From: Omphalotus guepiniiformis
Taxonomy: Eukaryota > Basidiomycota > Agaricomycetes > Agaricales > Omphalotaceae
DNA length: 64,000 nucleotides
Assembly (NCBI GenBank): GCA_028554645.1
Contig: JAQOOI010000029.1
Coordinates: 62,001 to 126,000 of the forward strand
Reading direction: 5' to 3'
Shown in pieces: positions 1-12,293 of this stretch (position 1 is the stretch's first letter; the number at the start of each line of letters is the position of its first letter). A program made the translations under genes and the position numbers. The notes beneath the pieces were generated by a model that was not told the DNA's origin, made no database searches, and worked only from the letters and a program-made list of their open reading frames with translations.

Positions 1-3000
1 CTAACTAAGTTGGCACTACAAGATTGAATGCTGAGAATATGGGCAATCTTGAAGATTGTATTACCAGAGAAGTATTGTACATTGAGTACTATGTGAACAT
101 AATGTCACTAAGATGAAATGCCAATCTGTGTAATAAAAGAAGTAGATTCTGAGTTACATCTGCACAAATGAGTTAGATACTCAATACTCATGATGAAGGG
201 AGTTAGATACTGAAAATGAGTATCCCTCTGAAAATGAGTATCTCTCTGAAATTCAGTAACCCTCTGAACTTGATGAAAGATCAAGGCACTCTAATTGGAG
301 GTCTTAGATGAAGCTATGGGATAGAATACTGTCCTAGGAGAAGCTGAGAGCTATCCTAAACAAGAAATATAACCTGGGTACAAATCTGACCAAAAAGAGA
401 TGTATAGGGGTAAAACTTGAAAGAAACAGTTACTGTACCTTACTGTGACTGATAGAAATGATGAAGCATGGTCTAGATGAGCTCTAGAGCTTCTACACAA
501 CTCCTAATGCTGCCCTAGTAGAGGAGAGTGTGCCAATTTTGGAGAAACTTATAGGAGACCAGATTTGCAATGCACTGAGGAGAATGTCAACTGTCATGAT
601 ACTGGTTGCTATTTACATGTTCTGGCCCTTTATTTAGATACCCTGGGTATGCCCTAACACACCTAAAATGCGGACAAAGCGATGTAGTGACTATGAAATG
701 AACGGGAGAGTTACTCAAATGAGCACAATCCAACTCAAATCAAAAATGATGTAGGGTGAGGTATGACTGGCGTTGTCAGAGATTCCGCACAGTTAGACGC
801 GACAATTGAACTTCGAATCTGCAGAGTTACAGATGTCTTTATCTCAATCTGGGTGAAAAATGGCAGAGGGTATCTCAAAACACAAGATTCAGACAGAAGA
901 TAAGGGTGGTTTTCAGGGTTCAGGAGGGTTTCAGGACAATCAATCTCGATGTTAAACCCGATCCAATGGTCAGACAATGCAGGGAACAGTTTCAGATGCA
1001 GCACAGACAGTTTCAGCAGGCAGATTCAGCACAGACAGAACAGCAGTTTCAGCAAAGATTCAGTATCTCTCTCAATTTATCTGCCACAAGGGACTTTACA
1101 GAAGTTTTCACAACTGGATATTTCTCGAACTGAACTCTAAAGAGCCAGGCTATATTTCGTCTAAGAAGGGTTTCCTGCTTTGGCTTGTAGCTTTGGGCAG
1201 TACTTGCTTAAGAAAATCTAAATAGATACTCTGTAAGCTATATATACTAAATTATAAAATCAAACATATATCTCGAAATTAAAAGAGTAATCTGAACAGT
1301 AAATGAGTCAAAAGTAAGTAAGTATCAATTGAGCAGAGATTGGATTCTTTTTAGGTAGTTTTCTAGGTAATTTTCCAGTTAGATAGTCAAAAAGTAGGAA
1401 CTTTGGGTATAGATTGGTATAAAAAACAGAAATATATTGCTTTGTCCGTGTTCTAGGTGTGTTAGGGCGTACCCAGGGTATCTAAATAAAGGTCCAGAAC
1501 ATGTAAATAGCAACCAGTATCATGACAGTTGACATTCTCCTCAGTGCATTGCAAATCTGGTCCCCTATAAGTTTCTCCAAAATTGGCACATTCTCCTCTA
1601 CTAGGGCAGCATTAGGAGTTGTGTAGAAGCTCTAGAGCTTATCTGGACCATGCTTCATCATTTCTATCAGCCACAGTAAGGTACAGTAGCTGTTTATTTC
1701 AAGTTTTACCCCTATACATCTCTTTTTGGTCAGATTTGTACTCAGGTTATATTTCTTGTTTAGGATAGCTCTCAGCTCCTCCTAGGACAGTATTCTATCC
1801 CATAGTTCCGTCTAAGACCTCCAATTAGAGTGCCTTCATCATTCATCAAGTTCAGAGGGTTACTGAATTTCAGATAGATACTCAGATCCAGAGAAATACT
1901 CATTTTCAGTATCTAACTCCTCCCATTATGAGTATTGAGTATCTAACTCATTTGTGCAGATGTAACTTTGAATCTACTTCCATTATTACACAGATTGGCA
2001 TTTCATCTTAGTGACATTATGTTCACATAGTACCCAATGTACAAATATTTCTCTGGTAATACAATCTTCAAGATTGCCCATATTCTCAGCTTTCAATCTT
2101 GTAGCGCCAACTTAGTTAGCAAGACCAGCTGGAACTTTTGATCAGTCCAAAGGACTTAGATAGTTGTTCAATTGAAGTGAAAATCCATCAACCCCTTGGA
2201 TTACAGTCAACAACACTTGGTAGAGTCTCTAGTTATTAGAGGGTGGGTCTGACCAACTCAATCTGGTATGGAACATTGGAGTTCCAACACATCTGGAGAG
2301 GCATAACTAGTATCTCTTGGTATAACCCATTGGTCACAGTTGCTTAGCACCAGATTTAGTACTGTAGCAATCACTACACTTAGGCATTGTGAGTACAAGT
2401 ATGTTTCATGTCTTAACTAGCAGTCTGGGGTGACTCTAGTCCTTTATGTTCAGTTTCCAATGCTTGAACATTCCATATTTACTTCAATCTGATAGATTTC
2501 AGCACTGAAAGGCTTTTTGACGCAACAGCGATATATTTCTGATTTTATACCAATCTATACCCAAAGTTCCTATATTTTGGTTATCTAACTAAAAATTTAA
2601 CTAGAAAACTATATAAAAAGAATCCAATCTCTGCTCAATTGATACTTACTTACTTTGACTCATTTACTGTTCAGATTACTCTTTTAATTTCGAGATATAT
2701 GTTTGATTTTATAATTTAGTATATATAGCTTACAGAGTATCTATTTAGATTTTCTTAAGCAAGTACTGCCCAAAGCTACAAGCCAAAGCAGGAAACCCTT
2801 CTTAGACGAAATATAGCCTGGCTCTTTAGAGTTCAGTTCGAGAAATATCCAGTTGTGAAAACTTCTGTAAAGTCCCTTGTGGCAGATAAATTGAGAGAGA
2901 TACTGAATCTTTGCTGAAACTGCTGTTCTGTCTGTGCTGAATCTGCCTGCTGAAACTATCTGTGCTGTATCTGAAACTGTTCCCTGCATTGTCTGACCAT

Positions 3001-3281
3001 TGAATCGAGTTTAACTTCGAGATTGATTGTCCTGAAACCCTCCTGAACCCTGAAAACCACCCTTATCTTCTGTCTGAATCTTGTGTTTTGAGATACCCTC
3101 TGCTATTTTCCATCCAGATTGAGAGAAAGACATCTGTAACCTTGCAGATTCGAGTTCAATTGTTGTGTCTAACTGTGTGGAATCTCTGACAACGCCAGTC
3201 ACACCTCACCCTACATCATTTTGATTTGAGTTAGATTGTGCTCAATTTGAGTATCTCTCTCGTTCATTTCATAGTCACTAC
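1..3281. repeat. Composite of two interleaved long inverted repeats
   Basis: Two inverted-repeat pairs are visible by eye. Arm A (about 1-680) is matched in reverse by about 1443-2122; the shared inner end reads GCTTTGTCCG. Arm B (about 683-1440) is matched in reverse by about 2525-3281; its outer end reads TGTAGTGACTATG on one side and CATAGTCACTACA on the other. The order is A, B, A-inverted, a roughly 400-bp single-copy piece (2123-2524), B-inverted. The arms are several percent diverged, so the structure is not very recent. The B-inverted copy sits just upstream of a decayed gag frame and ends in CA, followed two bases later by TGG, so it could be a 5' LTR with a primer-binding site. No other LTR was found to prove that. 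Short open frames inside are not convincing genes. Confidence 0.75.
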
Positions 3282-3454
3282 ATCTGGAGCCTACCACGAG
3301 GGGTGGCTTTCAACTTGATAATTGAACTATCTCTGTATTTACACGTGTCTGGAAATACATCTGGGCTTTTCTGTGTTGAACTTTGCCCTGTTCCTCACTT
3401 AGCAATAATTTCCTTGAAGTTGTTGAACCATCTATAAGTTTTATAACTTAGAGT
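3282..3454 (+). other. Leader between possible LTR and gag relic
   Basis: This AT-rich leader begins with TGG two bases after a CA dinucleotide at 3280-3281, which is where a primer-binding site would start in an LTR retrotransposon. The following bases (AGCCTACCACGAGG) were not matched to a tRNA 3' end that I know. No other feature is seen. Confidence 0.3.
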
Positions 3455-5625
3455 TTGCTTGTCAAAATTAGCAGCTCACAGAGAAACACACGTCCTAGAA
3501 AGACTAAGAATTCTGAGAGAGCTGGAACAGAAGAGTTATCACTAAACCAGTCATCCAGAAGGAAAAGTTCCAAAGGAAAAGAGAAAGAAGTCATACCTGA
3601 ACCAGATTCAAGTTCACTTTTGTCTCTTTCATTCCTAAGTACTATTCCTGAATGGAATACACCTCTAGATTTATCTGAACTCTCAGCTAGATACAAGAAA
3701 AATAAGAGGAACTTTATCAACAGTCCTCAATATTTTGCCTTGACACATAAAAAGATCCCTGTTAAAATAATAAGGAATCCGAGAAACAATATGTCTACTC
3801 ATGACAATACCACTGGGAATGAAGCTCTCCAACAACAAGGACCTAACTAAGGACCTGTTGAGATGGAAGAGATCTTCATTTTTGGAAATGCAACAGGAAT
3901 GCAGATTCCTGTTCCTGCAGCTAAAGAGTTGCAGAATGAGAAACTACCTAAAGTCTCTAAGCAGGCCCCCATCTTTGATAAGAAACATCCATCTGAACTG
4001 GTTGCATGGTTGGCAGAGCTGGAAAGCATCTTTGTGTCAACCAGAACTAAAACAGATGTGGCTAAAGTAATGTTGGCTCTCAGATATATGAAATTCCATA
4101 CTCGGGAAGAGTTTCAACGGCTTCAGGCTGTTAAAGATTTAGATTGGGATGCTTTCAAAGAGGCCTTAATGGAAAATTTCCCTGAATCTGCAGATAGAGG
4201 ACTGGGATCTAGACAAAGATTGTATGCTATCATTGATGCATACAAACTCATATTGCTTGGTGCTATTCAGAAACTGATGGCATTTAAAAGAGAGTATGAG
4301 ATTGAGTATGAGAAACTATCTTCTGGTACTACACCTGTAGTATCAAACTCAGAAGCTGTAGCTGGTTTCTTGAGTGCACTATATGAACCCTTCAGAAGAA
4401 AGCTTCTGGACCACTTGGAAAACAAAGTGATCAATGGCCACTTACAAGTTCAGAGAGAGGATGACCCTTTTACTCTGAAAGATGTAATGTCTGAGGCTGA
4501 AAAACTCTGTTCTGTAAAAAGAGCAGGGGGATACAACTTTGGTTTATTCTTGAATGGTTCAAATCTAGCTGAAGGATACTCTAGAATACTCTCAACAACT
4601 GAGCAGAGTGCTACAAGGAAGTTTTATGATCCTTACCAAGTAGCATCTACTGTGAAGTCAGAACCAGATCAGTGGGCAATGAAATTGTCTGCAACAGTGG
4701 ATAGTCACCAGAACCAGTTTAACCAGATTAGACAAGCCCAGGGAACAAATCTGGCAGCTCTTGCAAAGCTATCTGAGACAGTTGCTAACTTGGCAAAAAT
4801 GACCCAAGCAACTTCTAGCTCAGTTAGGATGAACATGAATGCTCCAAATTCCCAATCTGGACCTGGAATGAACTCTAATGGACACAATAGTGTACAAAGA
4901 TTGTCCCAGATGTCATCTGTGAATAATAATACTCATGCTGACTCCAATTGCTATATGTGTGATGAGCCTGGACATAGATCTATAGACTGTCCACATCAAC
5001 TTAGATTTATCAGGTTGGGGTGGATGATCAAAAATAGTGCTGGTAAATGGGCATTGAAAGATGGAGTGTATTGGCCAAGAGCTGATCCATCTGATACTCA
5101 GTCTAAGAAAGAGAAGATTGAGGAAATTGCCAAAAGACATGGATGGGAACAATCTTCCTCTCATGTTGACTAGAACTTGTATGCTTTTGAAGATGAGGAT
5201 TCTGCTATAGCAGGTCCCTCTCAAAGTAGTTCATTAGATGCTATCAACAGCCTTGTTGCTCAATTCAGTCAAGTTTGCAATACATTGCAGAATCTGGCAC
5301 CAGTTGCTAAATCTGAGACTAAGCAGATATTGAAACAAGAGAACAACTCTGAGTCAAAAAACTAGAGTTTCCAATGAAGGAGATTGGTGAAGAAGCTGTA
5401 TACACTCAGAATCCTTCTCACAAAACAGGTCAATCTCCTGAGGAAAATAAACTTGTAAAGAAAAAGAGAGTTGAGGTGTTACTACCTACACTCAAACCAT
5501 CTGAAAGGGAGAAATACAGACCCCCTGCTATGAGAAAAGAGCCTGTTCGTTTTGAACTACCTGTTGATTCTGATACTGAGGAGATTGAATCTCCCTCTGA
5601 AAATAACAATGATGCTGCACGGTGA
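3455..5625 (+). pseudogene. Decayed retrotransposon gag with zinc knuckle
   Basis: One reading frame runs from 3455 to 5365 but holds three in-frame stops: TAA at 3848-3850, TAG at 5171-5173 and TAG at 5363-5365. A further piece (5374-5625) continues in another frame. The longest open part (3863-5173, 436 codons) looks like a capsid protein. It has a helical region rich in Glu, Lys and Leu, then a Gln/Asn/Ser-rich linker. Near its C-terminus is a CCHC zinc knuckle, CYMCDEPGHRSIDC, with exact C-x2-C-x4-H-x4-C spacing. The last piece is acidic and Ser/Pro-rich. It stops where foreign sequence begins at about 5626. Gag of the Ty3/gypsy or a related LTR order is likely from the knuckle; no protease or polymerase was seen. 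Stop-codon readthrough is possible but less likely than decay, because there are three stops and a frameshift. Confidence 0.75.
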
Positions 5626-6880
5626 TGTGCTTGGTATGGGGTATGAATGAGAAGTAGTGCTAGCCAACTCAAATGAATCTACCAAGCACTCAAAACACAC
5701 ACACAACACACAAAGACTTTTAAGTTCATGGGGTTTGGAGGACTAACAAACTCTGTGAAGCAAATAAGGTTTTTGTAAGAGGGGCTCGGAGAAACAGTCA
5801 AAACTGACGCAGCACAGATGAATCTATCCTATACACCACACAAATGAACTAACACGTAAGTTAACAAATCACCGCGACCAGTGACTACAAACAATACAAC
5901 AACCAGACGATTGTTGGGAGATGCCAGACGACTTCTCACTTAGTGGAGTTGGTTATAGGAGGATTTCAGAACTGCCAGATGACGAGTTCAACGAGTGACC
6001 AGACGATCCACTCTTATTCACACTACACACATAGGCTCCGCGGTACCAGATGATTCCGCTTGTAAACACTTAGGCACACTGACTATAGACAAACGTGACA
6101 GTTAACACTTTAAAACTTCTAATCACTCAGAGGGACTTAAGCTTTTCCACACACAAATGCTATTAGCTCTATGGGGGGCTCGGGAACCTGTCCTTCCTTG
6201 CCCAGGTTCTATTTCTTATATACGGTATTTCTTATTTACATAGTACAAACAAATGTCGCAATACTTGACAGTTATGAGTGATATGATGCATATGGTGCAC
6301 CGCGTAAGGTAGGGATGAAGTATAGTACGCGGGAACAGGGTATCCTATAGCGGGTTATAATCTTGCCGTTTTTAGAAAGTATCGCGGTAGTTCGCTAACA
6401 CTGTATCTCCTTACGTGTTCTACTTCCGCATCGTCGGAAGTACTTTGTGTTACATCGTCCATCTAGACCCTTCTGTGGCTCAACAGTGGTCATTAGATAT
6501 GACTAGCGCACGGAGCTACTGCTACCTGGTTCCTAAGTCTGGCCCTCTGGGTAGTGCCGCGGTACTTTGTTATCTACACATTGGTTTATACAGTATTGGG
6601 GCCATCAAGTTATACACATTGGACCTTAGAACAAGTGCCACGACGCTTTACTTGAGTGCATACTTAGGTAATACCTACACTGAGAAGACCTATTTAGTGC
6701 TGTTCTACAGTCTTGTACACCTTTGTACACAGATACTGGTGGTTGAATGTGCGTAATACACCACGGAACTTAGGACTATACAGCGTATTTAGTAGGTTTG
6801 TACTGGAGTGATCAATCCCGCGAGGCCGAAAATGGTAGTGATATTCCTGTGGTCGTATCAACGGAGAGTATCTAACCATC
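5626..6880. mobile_element. Unassigned insert, possible long solo LTR
   Basis: This stretch of about 1.2 kb breaks the gag frame. It starts near TGATGTGCTTGG, and a matching inverted TACCAAGCA lies about 60 bp inside. Base composition changes towards higher GC after about 6040. Just before the copia element, from about 6815, a short open frame resumes that could be displaced gag-pol sequence (residues ENGSDIPVVVSTES), so the insert itself may end near 6812. No target duplication was found. The 113-codon frame at 6415-6756 matches nothing I know and is probably chance. Confidence 0.4.
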
Positions 6881-6885
6881 TGTTT

Positions 6886-7150
6886 TGTTAATCGGTTCCC
6901 TTATCATACTATTACATTACAATTACATCTTATCTTCACGTGACCTATTCCCAACTTTTTTACCGTCTCTCGACTTTTTTCCTCTTCAGCCTTTTACCAT
7001 ATTGTGCTGAAGAGGTATGTCTCATATTTTCCACACTCATATCTATACTTACAGTCCTTTTAGTTCTCTGATATAAGTGTTTAGGTATTAATAAAGCCTT
7101 TTACCATATTGTGCTGAAGAGTTCTCTGATATAAGTGTTTAGTATCAACA
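6886..7150 (+). repeat. 5' LTR of copia element
   Basis: The 265-bp LTR starts with TG and ends with CA. It contains two internal direct repeats, CCATATTGTGCTGAAGAG and TCTCTGATATAAGTGTTTAG, each present twice, so part of the LTR is itself duplicated. An AATAAA polyadenylation-type signal lies at 7090-7095. The LTR should carry promoter and polyadenylation signals for the element. Confidence 0.95.
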
Positions 7151-7168
7151 GGTTACGGGCCTTTCTAG
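7151..7168 (+). other. Putative primer-binding site of copia element
   Basis: GGTTACGGGCC begins directly after the LTR. It resembles the GGTTATGGGCC used by Drosophila copia, which primes from the anticodon half of initiator tRNA-Met rather than from its 3' end. The resemblance is by eye and has one mismatch in the core. Confidence 0.5.
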
Positions 7169-10091
7169 AACATTTGAATTGAATACTTCCGTGATCAGGG
7201 TCCTCTCGTCACCGGCTCACTAAAATACTCCCGCTTTTTGATCTGTTGTGATGTCGACAAATCAACAAAATGCCGCCGGACATGAACCTCGGGTTATTAT
7301 GACTCCGAATTCTTATGCCCAGGCTCAAGCACAGGCTCAAGGTGGTCTCCCAACCTCCTCGACCCTGGACTCCGTCACTGCCAATGCCTCTGATACGTGG
7401 CATGATCCGCCTAACGCGTTTGATCCTCACCCTGCGCCTACCGCAAATTCGAGCTCAACGCCATCGGATTCGACCGGCACTACGCTCGGCTCAGATCCTT
7501 TTGCCTCCGGGACTACTTCTGCTCCCGCTCCTTCTCCTCATGCCCAAACTTCGGGTGCTCCCACACCCTCTCGGGCTGATCTTCTGGCAGCACTTGCTCT
7601 GTTGCAGTCCCAAATTGCGTCTCTTGACATGCACGCTTCACCGGAAACGCCTCCGATGCTTCATACTCCGTCCATGTTACCTCCCGGAGCGCCTCCACGT
7701 CCTCCTCGTCCCCCTCGTGCTCCACAAAATTACGCAGCTGACCTTTCCTCATCTGACAATCATTCTCCCGATCGGTCTGAAGTGGAATTTTTTAGGCGTG
7801 TCCACGGTTACAGCCTATCCGAAGCTGTAATACTGCAATTAGAGGACGAAGGTCTTTACGTGATCGATTCCGTTCTTGCTGGGGGTGCTAGAGACTCGGC
7901 AAAACCCGTAGAACCGCTGACTGGGTCTAGCGATTTTAATTCTTGGCGCACTAATTTCTTGCAAATTGCCGCGAGCATACACGCTCATACTTTCTTGAGA
8001 GACTCTCCTCCCCCGCATGTGACACCAACCATCTACAACATGCCAGTTTTGCGTCCTCCCCGACCTTCCGTCACATCGCCGCTAATTGAACGCGCTCGCT
8101 GGGCATTTTGGACTTATAACGATCAACTCTTACGTACCTTAATCAACCAAACCGTCACATCCGAGGTTAGGCGCCAGCTACCCCAAGGAGTGGATGATGA
8201 TGGTTTCGAACGCTCGGCTCGCGACTTACTGTTCGACCTGCGCGATCACTTCGGTGCTGCAGGGGCAGAAGAGGCTTCTAATATCAGGGCTAAACTGTAC
8301 GCTAGTCGTCCTGCGTCTAATCGTCCTAAAGACGTCAAGGCGTTTATCCTCTCCTGGAAAGGTGCGACTCAACTGTTAGCCGCTGCAGGTGCGGAGATGT
8401 TCTGGGGTTTACATGTGGAGACTTTTTGCAAACGGCTGCCTCATACTTTGCCATACTACAACGACGTGGAGACGGCGCGGCGTGTGGCGGTCAGGGAGTC
8501 TTACAATGTCAATCAACAATTTTTCGATCGGTTCATTCGCGAGTTGTGTGGGATTGCAGATGCTCAGGATGCCATGTCCGAGTCTGAACCTACTCCCTCA
8601 CGTCCTACCACCAACACCGCTGGTTGGAAGCAGGTCCGATGTACTGGCTGTGGTGGCCTGGGTAGAACGCTAGCTGACTGTCGTGACTGCAAAGCGAAAC
8701 GAAGGTCTTCGGACAAGCTACCGCCTGAGCCCTCCCCTCCTAAATCTAACCCACCCAAAAACACAGCCAATTTCGTGGCGCGTGTAGAGTCAGTAGACGA
8801 TGCCGCTGACGCTTCAGATACGCCTGCTACCGCCTTCGCCACCATTGTTGACGCCCCGTTGTTGGAGAAACTCCGTTTACACTCTCCTCAAATCTATGCA
8901 TCAATCACGCAATCTAACACGACCCTGCTAGACTCTGCTGCCACTCACCATGTCATACGGGAACGAGATGCATTCCTCTCGTTCGATGAGTCCGTCCCTA
9001 TCTCTGCGGTGACTGCAAATGCCGGCACCCTGTCCTCGACTGCGATTGGTACATGTGCGATCACTCTATCCTCGTCGGAAGACGCACCTGTCACCATCGT
9101 GTTGAATAATTGCCTTTACGTTCCTGACGCGCCAGTGAACCTGATTTCACAGGGTTCATTCACGGAACGACAGTGGACGGTGGTCAGTGAACACAACTAC
9201 TTCCGTTTGTACACGCCGAAACCAAAAGAGAAGGGTGCTAAACGGACGTTCATCCAAGGATCGACTAAACACCGCTTGTCGTTCATGCCCGTCTCTTTCA
9301 TCAAGGACGCTTCTGCCCTTAAAGACGTTTGGCAGCCACCTTCGTCACCAGCAACCACTTCTGAGCCACCTGCCGCTTTCATCTTCGCCACATTCGTGCC
9401 GCGTGTAATCTCGGGAGACTTATACCACGAACGTTTGGCTCATGGGGGTGTTGAGGCCGTTAACCAACTGCTATCAAGTGATATGGTGACAGGTATCGAC
9501 CCTAAATATGATGGTTCTAAGGCTGCAGGCATATGCAGTGACTGCCTTCTTGGCAAACATCCACGTCGTCCTTACGACAATCATGGCAAGCGGGCTAGTC
9601 GCCTTCTTGAGCTCGTACTCATGGATACCTGTGGTCCTTGGCCAGTCGAATCACCCCGCCATGAATCTTATTGTCATGTTCTACTTGACGACTACTCGCA
9701 TGTTGGCTCCGTCAAATGCATGCATCACAAGAACGAAGCTCTTGAACACATTCGGTTGACCTTCAATGTTTGGGAGAACATTACAGGTCTACTGGTGGAG
9801 ATGCTTCAAGCAGATCGTGCGGGTGAGTTCCTAGGCAAGGCAATCTTACGGTTTCTTGCAGACCGTGGTATTATCTTACGTTCCACTGTCCCGTATGCCC
9901 ATTCACAGAACGGAAAAATCGAACGCTACATTCGAACGATCGAAAGTGATGCTCTGGTTCTACTTGCCGCCGCGGGTCTACCTCTTTCCTTCTGGGCCGA
10001 TGCTGTCATGTATTCCAACTTTGTTCGCTGCCGGTTCCCAACTACGGCTGTTGAGAAAGGGAAGACTCCGTATGAGGTTATGTATCATAAG

Positions 10092-12293
10092 TATGCTGTT
10101 TAAAAGTGTCAAAAAATAATTTCAGCACAAACTTCTATAAACATCATATCTCTCTTAGTCTTAGCTGTATACAACCCCTTGATCACATAATAGCAGATGG
10201 TGCTCACAATATTGCAGTTGTTGCTCGCACAATGGCAGGTAGTGCACACGCTAGGACAGATAGTGCTCACACAATGGCAAGTAGTGCTCGCGCTATGATA
10301 GCTAGTGTTCGCGCTATGGCAGATAGTGTGTGCGCAATCTTATATTGCTGGAAAATAACTTCAGAAAGGTGACTATTAAGTGGTGTTCTAGATCAAACCA
10401 AGCATTAAGCAAATGTGTAACACCCCATACAACTTAGCCAGATAAGATAATATTGAGATAAGTGATGCTTATCTCAATTGTCTTATCACATTTATATGAC
10501 CACATGACCTCTTTGTTGGTCTTTATTAGCATCACAGGGCTCTGGTCCTATAAAAGTAGCTTAAATTTATCTATCTGTATAGCATATGTAGACTTAATAT
10601 ATCTGTGTTGTGCTCACAGATGATAGATAAGTTATAACTCAATATACAGATAATACTACCTAGTATTATCTCTTATAAGTGTGGTCAACTATTAAGATGT
10701 GATATTATAGATCAAAGCATATTAAGCAAATGAGTGGGTTGAGCTATAAGAATATCGCAAGTATCCTAGATGAAGGCAGAGACTAAAGTGAATCAAAACA
10801 AACACTCTATTTTTTGTCTATAAATCAAGTCCAGTACTAGTTGCATGATCCATTTCCATTTTGTTATTGAATTAGAGCATATTCAAACCAATGTAAGACC
10901 ATAAAGTATGATTATCACAAAATACAGATTCACATGAAATATGTTCATTATGATGGATTGTATAATAGATTATACATCTTGTAAGTGAACATGAATTCTC
11001 AAAAGTAACAGTGCCAGCTTGGTATTGTCCCTTTCATCATTGCCCCTCTGTTTTATCTCTACAGCCAGCCTGTGTAAAGTGAAAGTGGTCAGTATCCTCT
11101 GCAACCGTCAATTTGATTTCTGCAGGGTGAAATTTTATCTCATTCAATGTACTTGAACTTGAAGTACTAATGGCAAGTACTAATCACTGTATATTGAAAC
11201 CAACAAGCTCCAATAATAATTTTCTGTACACTAATGATTTACTATGAGATCATTTAAATGTTATATCACTGGTCTTACATTGGTCTGAATATGCTCTATG
11301 CCTGATCAGTGATATTAATGACATTAGAGTTGGCTTAAGTGATACTTAGGATTTTCAAGAGATTCCATCCTGGATATTTGCAAGTTTATCTTTGATACTA
11401 TCATGGAGTGTAGTCATACTAGCCAAACAAGTTGACTTTCAGATCTAGACAGAAAATTGGGCTGAATCTACAATCAGACATATTGGTATGATATGAAATT
11501 AACTATAGATGCTACACACCAGTTTTGCTATCAAAGTCAGAGTTGGGAATATTATGATCTTGTTTGCACATCTGAGATTGCTAGTATCCACCATCAGATT
11601 TTCTTGATTTATGCTCTAAGTCAGACTCCCTGGGCAGGTTGATCTCTGCACAAATTGATTCAGAGCCCAAAATATGATATAAAAATTGCCAAAAAAAAGT
11701 TAACATTCTATTGGACTTCAGCCACAAGAAGTCCATTATATGCATGCTTGAAAGTCAATTGATCTTGTCCACAAATCATACACTATATGAATTCAGAATA
11801 TTGAGCTTGTTTTACTGATGATATTGATGCAAGGACAAAGTTCTTCTATAATCAGATCATTATTCTTACTGCAAAGTGCTTACTTAGCACTATATAGTTG
11901 ACCATACTCATTTGCTTAATACTTGCTTTGACACTTATCTCAATATTATCTTAAAGGTGTTACTAGTACACATTTGCTTAATGCTTGCTTTGATTAGAAT
12001 ACTACTTAATAGTCACCTTTCTGAAGTTATTCTCCAGCAATATAAGATTGTGCACGCACTATCTGCCATAGCGCGAACACTTGCTATTACAGCGTGAGCG
12101 CTACTTGCCATAGCATGAGCACTATCTGTCCTAGCGCGAGCACTATCTGCCATAGTGCGAGCAACAACTGCAATATTGTGAGCACCATCTGCTATTATGT
12201 GATCAAGGGATTGTATACAGCTAAGACTAAGAGAGATATGATGTTTATAGAAGTTTGTGCTGAAATTATTTTTTGACACTTTTAAACAGCATA
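10092..12293. mobile_element. 2.2-kb TIR element inside copia pol, 6-bp TSD
   Basis: The insert has long TIRs starting TATGCTGTTTAAAAGTGTC. They run about 325 bp with few mismatches and, after an indel, up to about 370 bp. It is flanked by the exact 6-bp direct repeat CATAAG (10086-10091 and 12294-12299); leaving out the insert and one repeat restores the copia reading frame. Each TIR carries a subterminal run of about seven 21-bp repeats of the type AGTGCTCRCRCWATGGCARRT. Such repeats often act as transposase-binding sites. No transposase is encoded, so the element is non-autonomous. Short frames in the TIRs only translate the 21-bp repeat. The 6-bp duplication does not identify a superfamily for me. 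Confidence 0.9.
10875..11296. mobile_element. 422-bp TA-flanked MITE nested in the TIR element
   Basis: TIRs of 27 bp begin GAGCATATTCAAACCAATGT at the left and are mirrored at 11270-11296 with one mismatch. A TA dinucleotide lies on each side (10873-10874, 11297-11298). TA duplication and short TIRs fit a Tc1/mariner-derived MITE. The interior is AT-rich and has no open frame of interest. Confidence 0.8.

Noticed and set aside
6415..6756. 113-codon frame
   Set aside because: No family signature, no splice context; lies in an insert of unknown type.
10106..10372. 88-codon frame present at both ends of the TIR element (also 12013-12279)
   Set aside because: It lies wholly in the inverted repeat, and its Ala/Arg/Ser pattern only translates the 21-bp subterminal repeat.
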